From the NCBI GenBank assembly GCA_026003335.1, contig BPHB01000001.1, positions 766,591 through 830,590 of the forward strand: 64,000 nt of DNA, written 5' to 3'. The notes under the pieces were generated by a model that ran no database searches, was not told where the DNA came from, and worked only from the letters and a program-made list of their open reading frames with translations. Below are positions 25,658 to 34,044 of this stretch, piece by piece. Numbering within the stretch: position 1 is the stretch's first letter; every line of letters starts with the position of its first letter. Source of the stretch: Chitinophagales bacterium (lineage in GTDB: Bacteria > Bacteroidota > Bacteroidia > Chitinophagales > CAIOSU01). A program made the position numbers and the translations under genes.

Positions 25658-27600
25658 ACGATAGGAAACAATATCCGCAACAAGAACTGACGCGCACTCA
25701 GCATGTGCTTCGCTTGAATAGGGCAAAACAGCTACGTATCCGGCTTAACGCAGCCGGTCAGGCACCGGGCAAGCTTCCCTTCACTCTGGCAGCATTGCTG
25801 ATTTGCTTCCTGAGCGTTGCACAAACCATTCCATCTGACCGCATGTATGACTGGAGCCAGGCAGGATTCAAAGGAACGCCTCCAGGCCTCACCATCAATC
25901 TGACGCAGCTTGGTGCCCCTGGTGACGGCAGCCAGCCTATTGACACCTGGCTGCAGCAGGCGTTGGAGTCTCTCTCCGGTAGAGCCGGTGTTATATACTT
26001 TCCTGCCGGTACCTATTTGCTACATTCATCCATACATCTGCCTGACAGCACTTTTCTCAGAGGTGCCGGTGCTGACTCTACCCATTTGGTTTTTGATCTG
26101 GGAGGCGCCCCTGTCCATTGTATCAGCATTTCCCGTGACCACACCAGTCTTGCTGGTAATTTCACCCGCATCCTTTCAGGATTGTTGCGCAACTCATCGT
26201 TGCTGATGGTTGCCGATGCACAAACATTTGAAGCTGGATGTTATGCGGAAATCCGCCAGCAAAACGGCTCATGGGATACTCGTCCGGCCAGCTATGCGCA
26301 ACACTGTGTAGGGCAAATCGTGGAGGTAAAAAACGTTTCCGGTAATATTCTTGAAATTGAGCCGCCCCTTCGCTTAGATCTTGATTCCGCTTTGCATGCC
26401 GAGATACGCAAACTACATCCGGTTGTACATGCCGGTGTAGAATGCATGAAGATAAGCCGGGCCGACAGCTCTTCATCTGCTTCAGCATATCAAATCTATT
26501 TCGGTTTTGCCGTGAACGGGCTGCTCTCCGGTATTGAGAGCTTCCGCAGCATGGGAGCTCATGTAATGATTGAATACAGCAAAAACATTACAGTGACCGG
26601 CTCCTACTTTCATCATGCATGGGGATACGATGGCAGCGGAACACGCGGCTACGGTGTTTGCCTGCGTCAGCATGCAAGCGACTGTCTGATTGAAAACAAT
26701 ATTTTTGAATATCTCCGTCATGCCATGATGGTCAAAGAAGGAGCAAATGGCAACGTGTTTATTTACAATTATTCAAGAGAGCCCACACGCAGTGAGCCAA
26801 TTTCGGACTTTACCGGAGATATATCTCTCCACGGTCATTATGCATTTGCCAACTTATTTGAAGGTAACGTGGTACAAAACATCATTATTGATCACATCTG
26901 GGGACCATCCGGCCCCTACAATACTTTTTTCCGCAACCGGGTTGTACTGTATGGAATTCTCATGACTGGCAGCGCCCCCTTTACTTCAGATCAGAATTTC
27001 GTTGCAAATGTAATTACCAATCCTGCCGCTCTTTACGGGAGTTATCTCTTATCTGGCACCGGACATTTTGAATACGGCAATTCTATTAAGGGTAATATTG
27101 TGCCGGCAGGAACAGATAGTGTCGCTGAGCGCTCTCTGTATTTCTCCAATGCACCCTCTTACTGGGATTCCATTTCGTGGCCTTCCATTGGTCCATCTTT
27201 GCAGTCCGCATCAGGATTTATACCGGCATTGTTGCGCTACTCAAATGGTCATGCTTTAACCCAATGCATAAGCTCTATAGACTCCACTTCCGATTCCACA
27301 CTTACTTCAGTGGTATGGACATCGGAGCAGTCACCTTCCCGGCTTCAGATAACACCTAATCCTGCCGGCACATTTGCAGAGATCTTGGTTCCTGCCGCTT
27401 CGGCACCTTATGCCACCCTGATTGTAACGGACCTTACAGGAAAATGCCTGAGTAAAATGGTATATAAAAGAAACCTCTTTGGCACACTTCTGCATTTTGA
27501 ATTTCCTGAATCGTTTCCTGCTGGGTGGTATATTTTTTATTTTGCCAGCGGAAATACTGTATACGCAACTAAAATTTTTAAAACTGCGCAATCCAAATGA
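25654..27600 (+). CDS. Secreted parallel beta-helix protein with T9SS type A CTD
   Basis: About 648 residues. There is no ATG before residue ~63; candidate starts are the TTG at 25654 overlapping the nnr stop, or the GTG at 25705, which leaves a sensible signal peptide (LPFTLAALLICFLSVAQT). The mature protein has pectate-lyase-like elements: LGAPGDGSQPIDTWLQQALE and GVIYFPAGTYLLHSSIHLPD (the usual pectate_lyase_3 start), then helical coils with ENNIFEYLRHAMMVKEGAN. The last ~75 residues (LQITPNPAGTFAEI ... GWYIFYFASG ... YATKIFKTAQ) form a type A T9SS sorting domain, so it is a secreted, probably polysaccharide-binding or -cleaving protein. Catalytic residues cannot be assigned. The start codon is the odd feature. 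Confidence 0.78.
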   Translation: MNDRKQYPQQELTRTQHVLRLNRAKQLRIRLNAAGQAPGKLPFTLAALLICFLSVAQTIPSDRMYDWSQAGFKGTPPGLTINLTQLGAPGDGSQPIDTWLQQALESLSGRAGVIYFPAGTYLLHSSIHLPDSTFLRGAGADSTHLVFDLGGAPVHCISISRDHTSLAGNFTRILSGLLRNSSLLMVADAQTFEAGCYAEIRQQNGSWDTRPASYAQHCVGQIVEVKNVSGNILEIEPPLRLDLDSALHAEIRKLHPVVHAGVECMKISRADSSSSASAYQIYFGFAVNGLLSGIESFRSMGAHVMIEYSKNITVTGSYFHHAWGYDGSGTRGYGVCLRQHASDCLIENNIFEYLRHAMMVKEGANGNVFIYNYSREPTRSEPISDFTGDISLHGHYAFANLFEGNVVQNIIIDHIWGPSGPYNTFFRNRVVLYGILMTGSAPFTSDQNFVANVITNPAALYGSYLLSGTGHFEYGNSIKGNIVPAGTDSVAERSLYFSNAPSYWDSISWPSIGPSLQSASGFIPALLRYSNGHALTQCISSIDSTSDSTLTSVVWTSEQSPSRLQITPNPAGTFAEILVPAASAPYATLIVTDLTGKCLSKMVYKRNLFGTLLHFEFPESFPAGWYIFYFASGNTVYATKIFKTAQSK

Positions 27601-28400
27601 TTGAAAGCAACATAGCTATAATCGGGGGAGGCAACCTGGGTATTGCTCTTGCCGAGGGCTTCCTGAAGTCAGCCAATATTCCTGCCTCCCGTCTCACAGT
27701 CACCAGAAGGAAAATACAGCTTCTGCAGGCTCTGAAAGATAAGGGCGTCACCGTGCATTCGGATAATGTGCAGGCTGTTAAGCATGCCGACTGGATTATA
27801 CTTGCCATCAAGCCCAAGCAGATTCTGGATGTATTAAAGGAAATTGCCCCGTACCTGCGGGATGACAAGCACCTGTTAATTTCGGTAGCAACGGGAGTGT
27901 CCATTTCAGAATTGGAGGCTATTGCCGGAAGCCAGATACCGCTGTTTCGGGCTATGCCCAATACTGCAGCCGCCATCGGGGAGTCCATGACCTGCATTTC
28001 CACAAAAAACGGAACCCCGCAGCAACAACAGCAGGTGATACATCTGTTTGAACAGATAGGCAGAGCCATTGTTATTGAAGAAGAACTGATGTCGGCAGCA
28101 ACGGTACTTGCAGCCTGCGGTATTGCTTATTCCCTTCGGTATATCCGGGCAGCCTCTCAGGGTGGCATTGAAATTGGTTTTGATGCCGCAACCGCACAAC
28201 TAATTGCCGCACAAACGGTTAAAGGAGCCGCTTCATTACTGATTGAAAGGGGCGAACATCCGGAGCGCGAAATTGACCGCGTTACCACCCCACAGGGATG
28301 CACTATTGCCGGCATCAATGAAATGGAGCATCAGGGTTTCAGCTCCTCGCTTATCAAGGGAATCATGACTTCCTACAAGACTATTGAAAAGCTGCATTAA
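27597..28400 (+). CDS. proC: Pyrroline-5-carboxylate reductase
   Basis: The protein has 267 residues, the usual ProC length. The N-terminal NAD(P)-binding motif is IAIIGGGNLGIALAEGFL; ILAIKPKQ and RAMPNTAAAIGESMT follow. The C-terminal dimerisation helices carry QTVKGAASLLIE and the substrate-binding TTPQGCTIAGINEME. It catalyses the last step of proline synthesis. The ATG overlaps the TGA of the beta-helix gene by 4 bp, so translation is coupled. It is the last gene of the operon. Confidence 0.93.
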   Translation: MIESNIAIIGGGNLGIALAEGFLKSANIPASRLTVTRRKIQLLQALKDKGVTVHSDNVQAVKHADWIILAIKPKQILDVLKEIAPYLRDDKHLLISVATGVSISELEAIAGSQIPLFRAMPNTAAAIGESMTCISTKNGTPQQQQQVIHLFEQIGRAIVIEEELMSAATVLAACGIAYSLRYIRAASQGGIEIGFDAATAQLIAAQTVKGAASLLIERGEHPEREIDRVTTPQGCTIAGINEMEHQGFSSSLIKGIMTSYKTIEKLH

Positions 28401-28438
28401 CGCAAGACGTTATGTCTGTATGGAAATGCACAAAATCT

Positions 28439-30088
28439 TTATCCAGCCGCTCCGTAAGGCTGAAGGGTAAGCAACTCTTTTATGGACACCCTGCCCTGCT
28501 TAATCAGCCCATCATGAGCGTCTACGATGCGCCACTCCATATAGCCGTGCCAGAGCGGCTCGGATTCCACCTGAATACAGCGCAGCTCACCGGCAGCAAA
28601 ATGACAGCGCTTCTGAATGGCTCGCAACAGCTGTGAGTGATGCAGATGCCCATCACCAAAATTCCATCCCAACACTATGCCGGCAATGATTTCTCCATCA
28701 CGCCAGGCATAATGCTCAATGTTGTCCACCGCATGCGGAACAAGCAACTGAAGCAACCTGCCATGTAAATGCATACACCGAAATGCTATGACCTTAGACA
28801 CCAGCATTTGGGAAGTTGCTTCATCATAAAACCGGGATAATTGCTTCATCACCGTAGGTGTGGACTTTTTAATATACTTATCCAACTTTTCTTCGCTGTT
28901 ACCGCGGAACAGCCATATACTATAAGCCCAGTTGCCGGCATAGTATCTCATGGATAACAGAAAAGACACCCCTTTCGGGTAAAAATTTCCTACCAGCGGA
29001 ACGATAAACAGAGAAACCACCAGCAGCGCTATCAGCAGGGGTGAATGGAGGGTAAACACTGATGCCTCCGCATGGTACCCAAACAAAACAAAGGCACCAT
29101 AAACCATGATCACATTCCATTCAAGGGGCACACCCATGGGCACGCAAGCGGTGATATGCAAATGAAAAATACTCATCAAAACCAAACCGGCCAGAGTCAG
29201 TGGTCCTCCTGATCCAAGAAGCAGCAGTATCGGAAAAGTGTATTCCAGAAATGTTCCCAGATGTGCAAGGAAGTGGGCCAGCTTACCGGGTCTCAGATCA
29301 TCCGGATATTTGATGTACAGCTGTTTTTTAAACCACTCCCATCGCAACAAGGGGTGATTACTCAACATCACACACACCACAGCCGGGAAGTGGCGTGTCA
29401 GTTTAGAGGAAGCCGCCCCCCACCAGATGGCTATCCATACCCATTTCAAAGCAGCTATTTCCTCACCTGGAAAAAGAAAGCAGAAAAGCGCAATCAGGTA
29501 ATGTTCGGAGCGTGCCGCCAGGTAAATAGTTTTGTCCAGCACTCCCAGCAGTGGTATCAATACAATTACCGGCAACACCATTTGGGAAGACAAGACGGGC
29601 GATACAAGGGCTCTCAGAAGAAAGAACAGCAGGGCCAGATAAAGGGTTACATCCAGCCACCCCCGTTCATCACGCCCCAGCCAGGGAATACCGGGAAACA
29701 AGGGTAATTTAATCGTACCCGGACGGGCGAAATACAGCAACCCGCCAAAGGGCGGAAAGTACTTTCCTGTAAGCGGACCACTCCCCGAACCTAAACCAGT
29801 AACCTCAAACAAAATGCTCCATAAAATAAACCTTTCCAACGCTTCTGGATGAAACCACCATGAAGCTATTGTTTCAATGCCGCCCAGATGATTTGAAAAT
29901 GAACAGAACACTATCCACCCCGCAACATAAAGTATAATCTTCAGCAGATAAAAAATGTACACCGTAGCTGGCGCTCCGTAACCCTGCAGCGTCCATGCCG
30001 TGCATAACATGCGTATGCGCTGATGAAATGGCTGATTAGCCCATTGTTGATAAGTAAAAGGAAGCGGCCGGGGTTGGAACATTTTCAT
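28439..30088 (-). CDS. DUF3556-like polytopic membrane protein
   Basis: The protein has 549 residues. The N-terminus (QPRPLPFTYQQWANQPFHQR) and the following GYGAPATVYIFYLLKIILYV, then FEVTGLGSGSGPLTGKYFPP and ARPGTIKLPLFPG, resemble the DUF3556 family known mainly from mycobacteria. About nine membrane helices cover residues ~40-370. The last ~180 residues are soluble, predicted cytoplasmic, with GWNFGDGHLHHSQLLRAIQ. Function is not established. The family is commoner in Actinobacteria, so transfer is possible. It converges with proC and is divergent from the cytochrome gene. Confidence 0.6.
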   Translation of the reverse strand: MKMFQPRPLPFTYQQWANQPFHQRIRMLCTAWTLQGYGAPATVYIFYLLKIILYVAGWIVFCSFSNHLGGIETIASWWFHPEALERFILWSILFEVTGLGSGSGPLTGKYFPPFGGLLYFARPGTIKLPLFPGIPWLGRDERGWLDVTLYLALLFFLLRALVSPVLSSQMVLPVIVLIPLLGVLDKTIYLAARSEHYLIALFCFLFPGEEIAALKWVWIAIWWGAASSKLTRHFPAVVCVMLSNHPLLRWEWFKKQLYIKYPDDLRPGKLAHFLAHLGTFLEYTFPILLLLGSGGPLTLAGLVLMSIFHLHITACVPMGVPLEWNVIMVYGAFVLFGYHAEASVFTLHSPLLIALLVVSLFIVPLVGNFYPKGVSFLLSMRYYAGNWAYSIWLFRGNSEEKLDKYIKKSTPTVMKQLSRFYDEATSQMLVSKVIAFRCMHLHGRLLQLLVPHAVDNIEHYAWRDGEIIAGIVLGWNFGDGHLHHSQLLRAIQKRCHFAAGELRCIQVESEPLWHGYMEWRIVDAHDGLIKQGRVSIKELLTLQPYGAAG

Positions 30089-30169
30089 ACTTGCTGACAG
30101 GAGCTGAATGTATGCATATTACCTGAAATCCTTAAATTAGCATACCTTGCTTTCCATAAAAAAAACACC

Positions 30170-31618
30170 ATGCGCAACCCACTTGCTTTTCTGCTTTTAG
30201 CATGCTTTTTTGCTTTGCTGATTAACTGCAATAAGGAGCCGGACTTCACGGATATCAATAACAACAACACAAATAACAATAATAACAATAATAATAACCC
30301 GGATCTCACCCCACCAGCCGGAACCAAATATATCCCGCCCTCTACCCAACGATCAGGAAATGCCGCTGCCGGCTACGAGTATCTGGTCAGCGGGGATTAT
30401 ATCAGTTCGGGCATACCCTATAACATTTTTTCCAATATACCCGGCATGCGGGATAATTCCAACAGGCTTGGTCGTACAGGAGACAATGCCACGATACCAC
30501 ATGATTTTACAGCAGTTACCGCTCCTAACGGGGTGCGTGTGGTAGCCCCCAACTGCCTGCAATGCCATGCCGGATTCGTGAACGGTAACTTCATCGTAGG
30601 TCTGGGTAACTCTGCAGCCGACTTTTCCAGTGACCAGAGCGCACTGGCCAGCCTGGCAAGCCTGTTGATACTGCCGGGCACTCCGGAATATGATGCTTTC
30701 TTACCCTTTAAAAAGGCTTTTCAGGCTGTTGCACCTCATATTGTTTCCGAAGTGCGTGGAGCTAATGTAGCAGATAAACTGGGGGCAGTGCTGGCTGCTC
30801 ATCGCGACAAAGAAACGCTGGTATGGAACGACAACCCCTCTATAAGCATTCCTTCAGAAGTTGTCATCACGGATGTGCCCCCCTGGTGGGTACTAAAAAA
30901 GAAGAATGCGATGTTTTATGCCGGCAACGGACGTGGTGATTTTTCACGTTATCTGATGGCTTCCAGCCTGCTCACCATGCAGGACTCATCCAAAGCCAAC
31001 GAAGTAAACCAGCGTTTTCCTGACGTATTGGCTTACATACTTAGCCTGGAGCCGCCACCCTATCCGGGGATTATTAATGACTCTCTTGCAGAAAAGGGCC
31101 GGCTCATTTTCAATCAGACCTGTGCCAAATGCCATGGCACTTACGGCCCCGGAGGGCAATATCCCAACCTCCTTGTACCATTGGAAGAAGTAAAAACAGA
31201 CCCGCTCCTGTCCAATGCTTATCAAAGTTCTACGTATGAAGCTTTTAAACAGTGGTTCAACACCGGTTGGTTTGGACGCAATCCAAACGGGGCTCAGCTT
31301 GTGGCTGAGGGAGGCTACGTTGCTCAACCGCTTGACGGCATTTGGGCTTCAGCTCCCTATCTGCATAATGGGTCTATACCTACTCTTGAAGACCTACTGA
31401 ACAGCCAGCAGCGGCCCACATACTGGAAACGCACGTTTAATGACACCGATTACGATTTTGTAAAGGTAGGCTGGAAATATACAACCCCGGCATCCAAAAT
31501 AGACAAAGAAACCTATGACACCACACTGCCAGGCTATGGCAACCAGGGACACTATTACGGTGATCCTTTGACTCCCGAGCAAAGAGCCGCGGTGATAGAA
31601 TATCTTAAAACTCTTTGA
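30170..31618 (+). CDS. Dihaem cytochrome c lipoprotein
   Basis: The protein has 482 residues. The signal peptide ends in LINC with Cys20 as probable lipid site (Asn at -1 is unusual). A poly-Asn linker (residues 30-43) is encoded by AAT/AAC repeats. Two haem sites are CLQCH (129-133) and CAKCH (318-322). APYLHNGSIPTLEDLL near the C-terminus is shared with dihaem peroxidases and RoxA-type cytochromes. The protein should sit on the outer or inner membrane facing the periplasm. It is shorter than RoxA (~650), so an electron-transfer or peroxidase-like role is likelier than rubber oxygenase. It converges on the 31640 gene. Confidence 0.8.
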   Translation: MRNPLAFLLLACFFALLINCNKEPDFTDINNNNTNNNNNNNNNPDLTPPAGTKYIPPSTQRSGNAAAGYEYLVSGDYISSGIPYNIFSNIPGMRDNSNRLGRTGDNATIPHDFTAVTAPNGVRVVAPNCLQCHAGFVNGNFIVGLGNSAADFSSDQSALASLASLLILPGTPEYDAFLPFKKAFQAVAPHIVSEVRGANVADKLGAVLAAHRDKETLVWNDNPSISIPSEVVITDVPPWWVLKKKNAMFYAGNGRGDFSRYLMASSLLTMQDSSKANEVNQRFPDVLAYILSLEPPPYPGIINDSLAEKGRLIFNQTCAKCHGTYGPGGQYPNLLVPLEEVKTDPLLSNAYQSSTYEAFKQWFNTGWFGRNPNGAQLVAEGGYVAQPLDGIWASAPYLHNGSIPTLEDLLNSQQRPTYWKRTFNDTDYDFVKVGWKYTTPASKIDKETYDTTLPGYGNQGHYYGDPLTPEQRAAVIEYLKTL

Positions 31619-31639
31619 GTCATCGCTTGACGGAGCAGC

Positions 31640-32530
31640 TTAGTTGTCTTCAAACTCCATGACTTCAGAATCCACCTTTTCTTCCGAAGGGCGAGTGGGT
31701 TGGTTTGCTTTATAATTTTTGGGAAGGTTGCCTGTAAGATATTCAGAAATAACAGGAAAATTATTCTTCATGATTTCGGTAATGTCGTTTGTACTGGACG
31801 GAAAATGCACAATGGCTACATCACCGGCCAGTTGTTTCCCGGTATAGTCAAAAATGGAAAAATGCACCTTAATATCCCTTTCAAAGGTATTGGTAGCCCT
31901 GTCAAGGCAATGCTCATAATTAGTGACCAGGTCAAACTGGTTGATAAAAACAAATAAATCGGTGCCATATTTTTTACGCAGGTACTGCAGCATGGCATTG
32001 TTATGAATTTTTACATTGATGTATTCCTTTTGCTTTTCATCGGGCAGTTTCAGGCGTGAGCTGGTGTGGGCTTCGGTTGACTCCTCCGGAGCAGAAAAGA
32101 TCCTGAAGCCCTTTTTTCTGCTCTGAGCTTCCATCTCTTTCTTCATTTCCGGAGAAGGCATGCTGTTGTCTTTAAAATAAGAGATGTTTTTATAAATGTT
32201 GTAGAGGTCTTCGGATGCGCCCTTCGCAGTGTCCGTAAGCAACGGGCGCGTTTCATAGAGCGCCAGGATTTTAGCATTAACATTGATATTCAGCCCATAG
32301 CGAAAAAGTGTTCGCACCTCCTTTATGCTTTTATTGTTGTATTTAGCCAACTGCTCATCGGCATCAGAAAAATATAAATAAGGGTCAAAAGGAATAATCA
32401 TCACCTTAGGTGAGGAAGCACCATATTGCTGAGCTGAAACCAGAAACCCGGAAAAGGTCAAAATCGCCAGGATAACTATCCGGGCAACAGAATGCATAAG
32501 TGTGTGCATAGCTAAAAACTGTATTTTCAT
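31640..32530 (-). CDS. Secreted protein of unknown function coupled to rseP
   Basis: I do not recognise a named family. The protein has 296 residues. A signal peptide (1-~34, LAILTFSGFLVSAQ) is followed by a mixed alpha/beta soluble body: KVMIIPFDPYLYFSDAD, a long charged helical centre, then YGTDLFVFINQFDLVTNYE and a VHFSIFDYTGKQLAGDVAIV strand region. The C-terminal tail is acidic and disordered (KVDSEVMEFEDN). The start codon overlaps the rseP stop by 4 bp, so the two are co-translated. That suggests a periplasmic partner or substrate linked to envelope proteolysis, but this is inference from position only. Confidence 0.7.
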   Translation of the reverse strand: MKIQFLAMHTLMHSVARIVILAILTFSGFLVSAQQYGASSPKVMIIPFDPYLYFSDADEQLAKYNNKSIKEVRTLFRYGLNINVNAKILALYETRPLLTDTAKGASEDLYNIYKNISYFKDNSMPSPEMKKEMEAQSRKKGFRIFSAPEESTEAHTSSRLKLPDEKQKEYINVKIHNNAMLQYLRKKYGTDLFVFINQFDLVTNYEHCLDRATNTFERDIKVHFSIFDYTGKQLAGDVAIVHFPSSTNDITEIMKNNFPVISEYLTGNLPKNYKANQPTRPSEEKVDSEVMEFEDN

Positions 32531-33843
32531 TTGAAAAATATTTTATAAATGTCATTACCAAAAGCAAACGCCATAAGCACCAGTAGAATAATCATACCCA
32601 ATACTTGGGCTTGTTCAAGAAACTTGTCGCTGACGGGCTTTCCACGAATAGCTTCAATAAGGATGAAAAGCACGTGACCACCATCCAAAGCCGGTATGGG
32701 GAGCAGATTCATAAATGCCAGTATAAATGAAATAAGCCCGGTCAGATACCAAAACCTTTCCCACAGCCATACACCGCCATAAATCTGGGCAATACCAATG
32801 GGGCTCTGAATAGATTCCGATGCTTTCACTTTGCCGGTGAGAATTTTTACCAGTCCTACGGCATTGAACCAGATAGCTTCCCAACCATCTTTTGCCCCGA
32901 AAAACACGGCAGAAGCGAGGGTATATTTTTTTCGCGGATAAGGATCCGGAAACGGTGCATGGGTAAAGCCAATGGTTCCGGCCTCGCTGACCGGGGGCGC
33001 TATGGTAAGAGTATCTTCATTCCGCTTTATCAGCAGGGTAACCGTTTGTGAAGCATGCTGAATGGTAAGCTCGCGCATTTCGCCATACGATCTTATTGGA
33101 TAACCATTAAAGGCCAGAATTTTATCTCCTTTCATCAGGCCTGCTTCCCGGGCTGTTTCGCTGATTACGCTATCTACCACAAAAGGAAAATTTTCCATGG
33201 TGATAAAGCGATCCTTGGAAGTTTTGAAATTCTGAAATAAATCTTCAGGCAGGCTTACCTGTACAATTTGCCCTCCGCGATCTATCGTTACCTCTGCCCC
33301 AAAAAATATTTTCAATGACATCAGCTCAACAGACCGTCTGACGGGCTTCCCGTTTATTTCCAGAATCTTATCTCCTGTATGAATACCATGCTGACGTGCC
33401 AGAGCGTAAGCGTATATCCCATCCTGCACATTCTCTGGAGGCAGGTAACCTTGCTTGTAATAAAGCAGCCAGAAGGCAAAAATAAAAATACCCAGCAGCA
33501 CATTCATCACAATGCCGGCAATCATCACAATAAACCGCTGCCAGAGCGGTTTACTCCTGAATTCATAAGGCTGAGGCAACGTTCGCTGATACGATTTGTC
33601 AAGCGATTCGTCAATCATGCCGGATATCTTGACATAGCCGCCAAGCGGAAACCATCCAATACCATATTCGGTATCGCCTACTCTACGGCTGAATAATTTC
33701 CAACCTCCGAAATCAAAGAAAATAAAAAACTTTTCCACCCTGATACCGAAAGCCCGCGCGGCCAGAAAATGGCCAAACTCATGAATAAAAACCAACAGGC
33801 CTAATCCCAACAGCAACTGGCCTGTCATGACAAGAGTTTCCAT
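32527..33843 (-). CDS. rseP: Site-2 zinc protease RseP
   Basis: The protein has 438 residues from the ATG at 33843 (METLVMTG). The zinc-binding HEFGH motif is at residues 21-25 inside the first membrane helix. Two PDZ-like segments follow, then the second active-site motif NLLPIPALDGGH in the C-terminal membrane helices. RseP cuts transmembrane anti-sigma factors and remnant signal peptides inside the inner membrane. The frame extends to 33900, but a TATCTTTG -7 box (33871-33878) lies inside that extension, supporting 33843. It overlaps the next gene by 4 bp. Confidence 0.92.
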   Translation of the reverse strand: METLVMTGQLLLGLGLLVFIHEFGHFLAARAFGIRVEKFFIFFDFGGWKLFSRRVGDTEYGIGWFPLGGYVKISGMIDESLDKSYQRTLPQPYEFRSKPLWQRFIVMIAGIVMNVLLGIFIFAFWLLYYKQGYLPPENVQDGIYAYALARQHGIHTGDKILEINGKPVRRSVELMSLKIFFGAEVTIDRGGQIVQVSLPEDLFQNFKTSKDRFITMENFPFVVDSVISETAREAGLMKGDKILAFNGYPIRSYGEMRELTIQHASQTVTLLIKRNEDTLTIAPPVSEAGTIGFTHAPFPDPYPRKKYTLASAVFFGAKDGWEAIWFNAVGLVKILTGKVKASESIQSPIGIAQIYGGVWLWERFWYLTGLISFILAFMNLLPIPALDGGHVLFILIEAIRGKPVSDKFLEQAQVLGMIILLVLMAFAFGNDIYKIFFK

Positions 33844-33870
33844 ATCCGAATAGCTGAAATGTAAAGTTTT

Positions 33871-33878
33871 CAAAGATA
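33871..33878 (-). promoter_or_regulatory. Candidate -7 box for rseP
   Basis: The minus strand reads TATCTTTG, an exact TAnnTTTG match, about 27 bp before the start codon at 33843. The -33 region has only a weak match. Confidence 0.4.
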
Positions 33879-34044
33879 ATCGTTCATCCGTTGAGCACAC
33901 TCACAACAGAGGACATTTTACCCCACATAACTTTTTTTCGTAGTCATAAATGGACGGCCGGCCGAAAACTTGAGCAAAATCAAAGCAGAATGTTAAAAAA
34001 ATATGATTTTTGCACCTGTTTAACACTGTAAAACCCGCCTTTGT

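Noticed and set aside
33950-33966. GGCCGGCC palindrome upstream of the oxoamine synthase gene
   Set aside because: A short GC-rich palindrome without second site or neighbouring regulator; no support for an operator.
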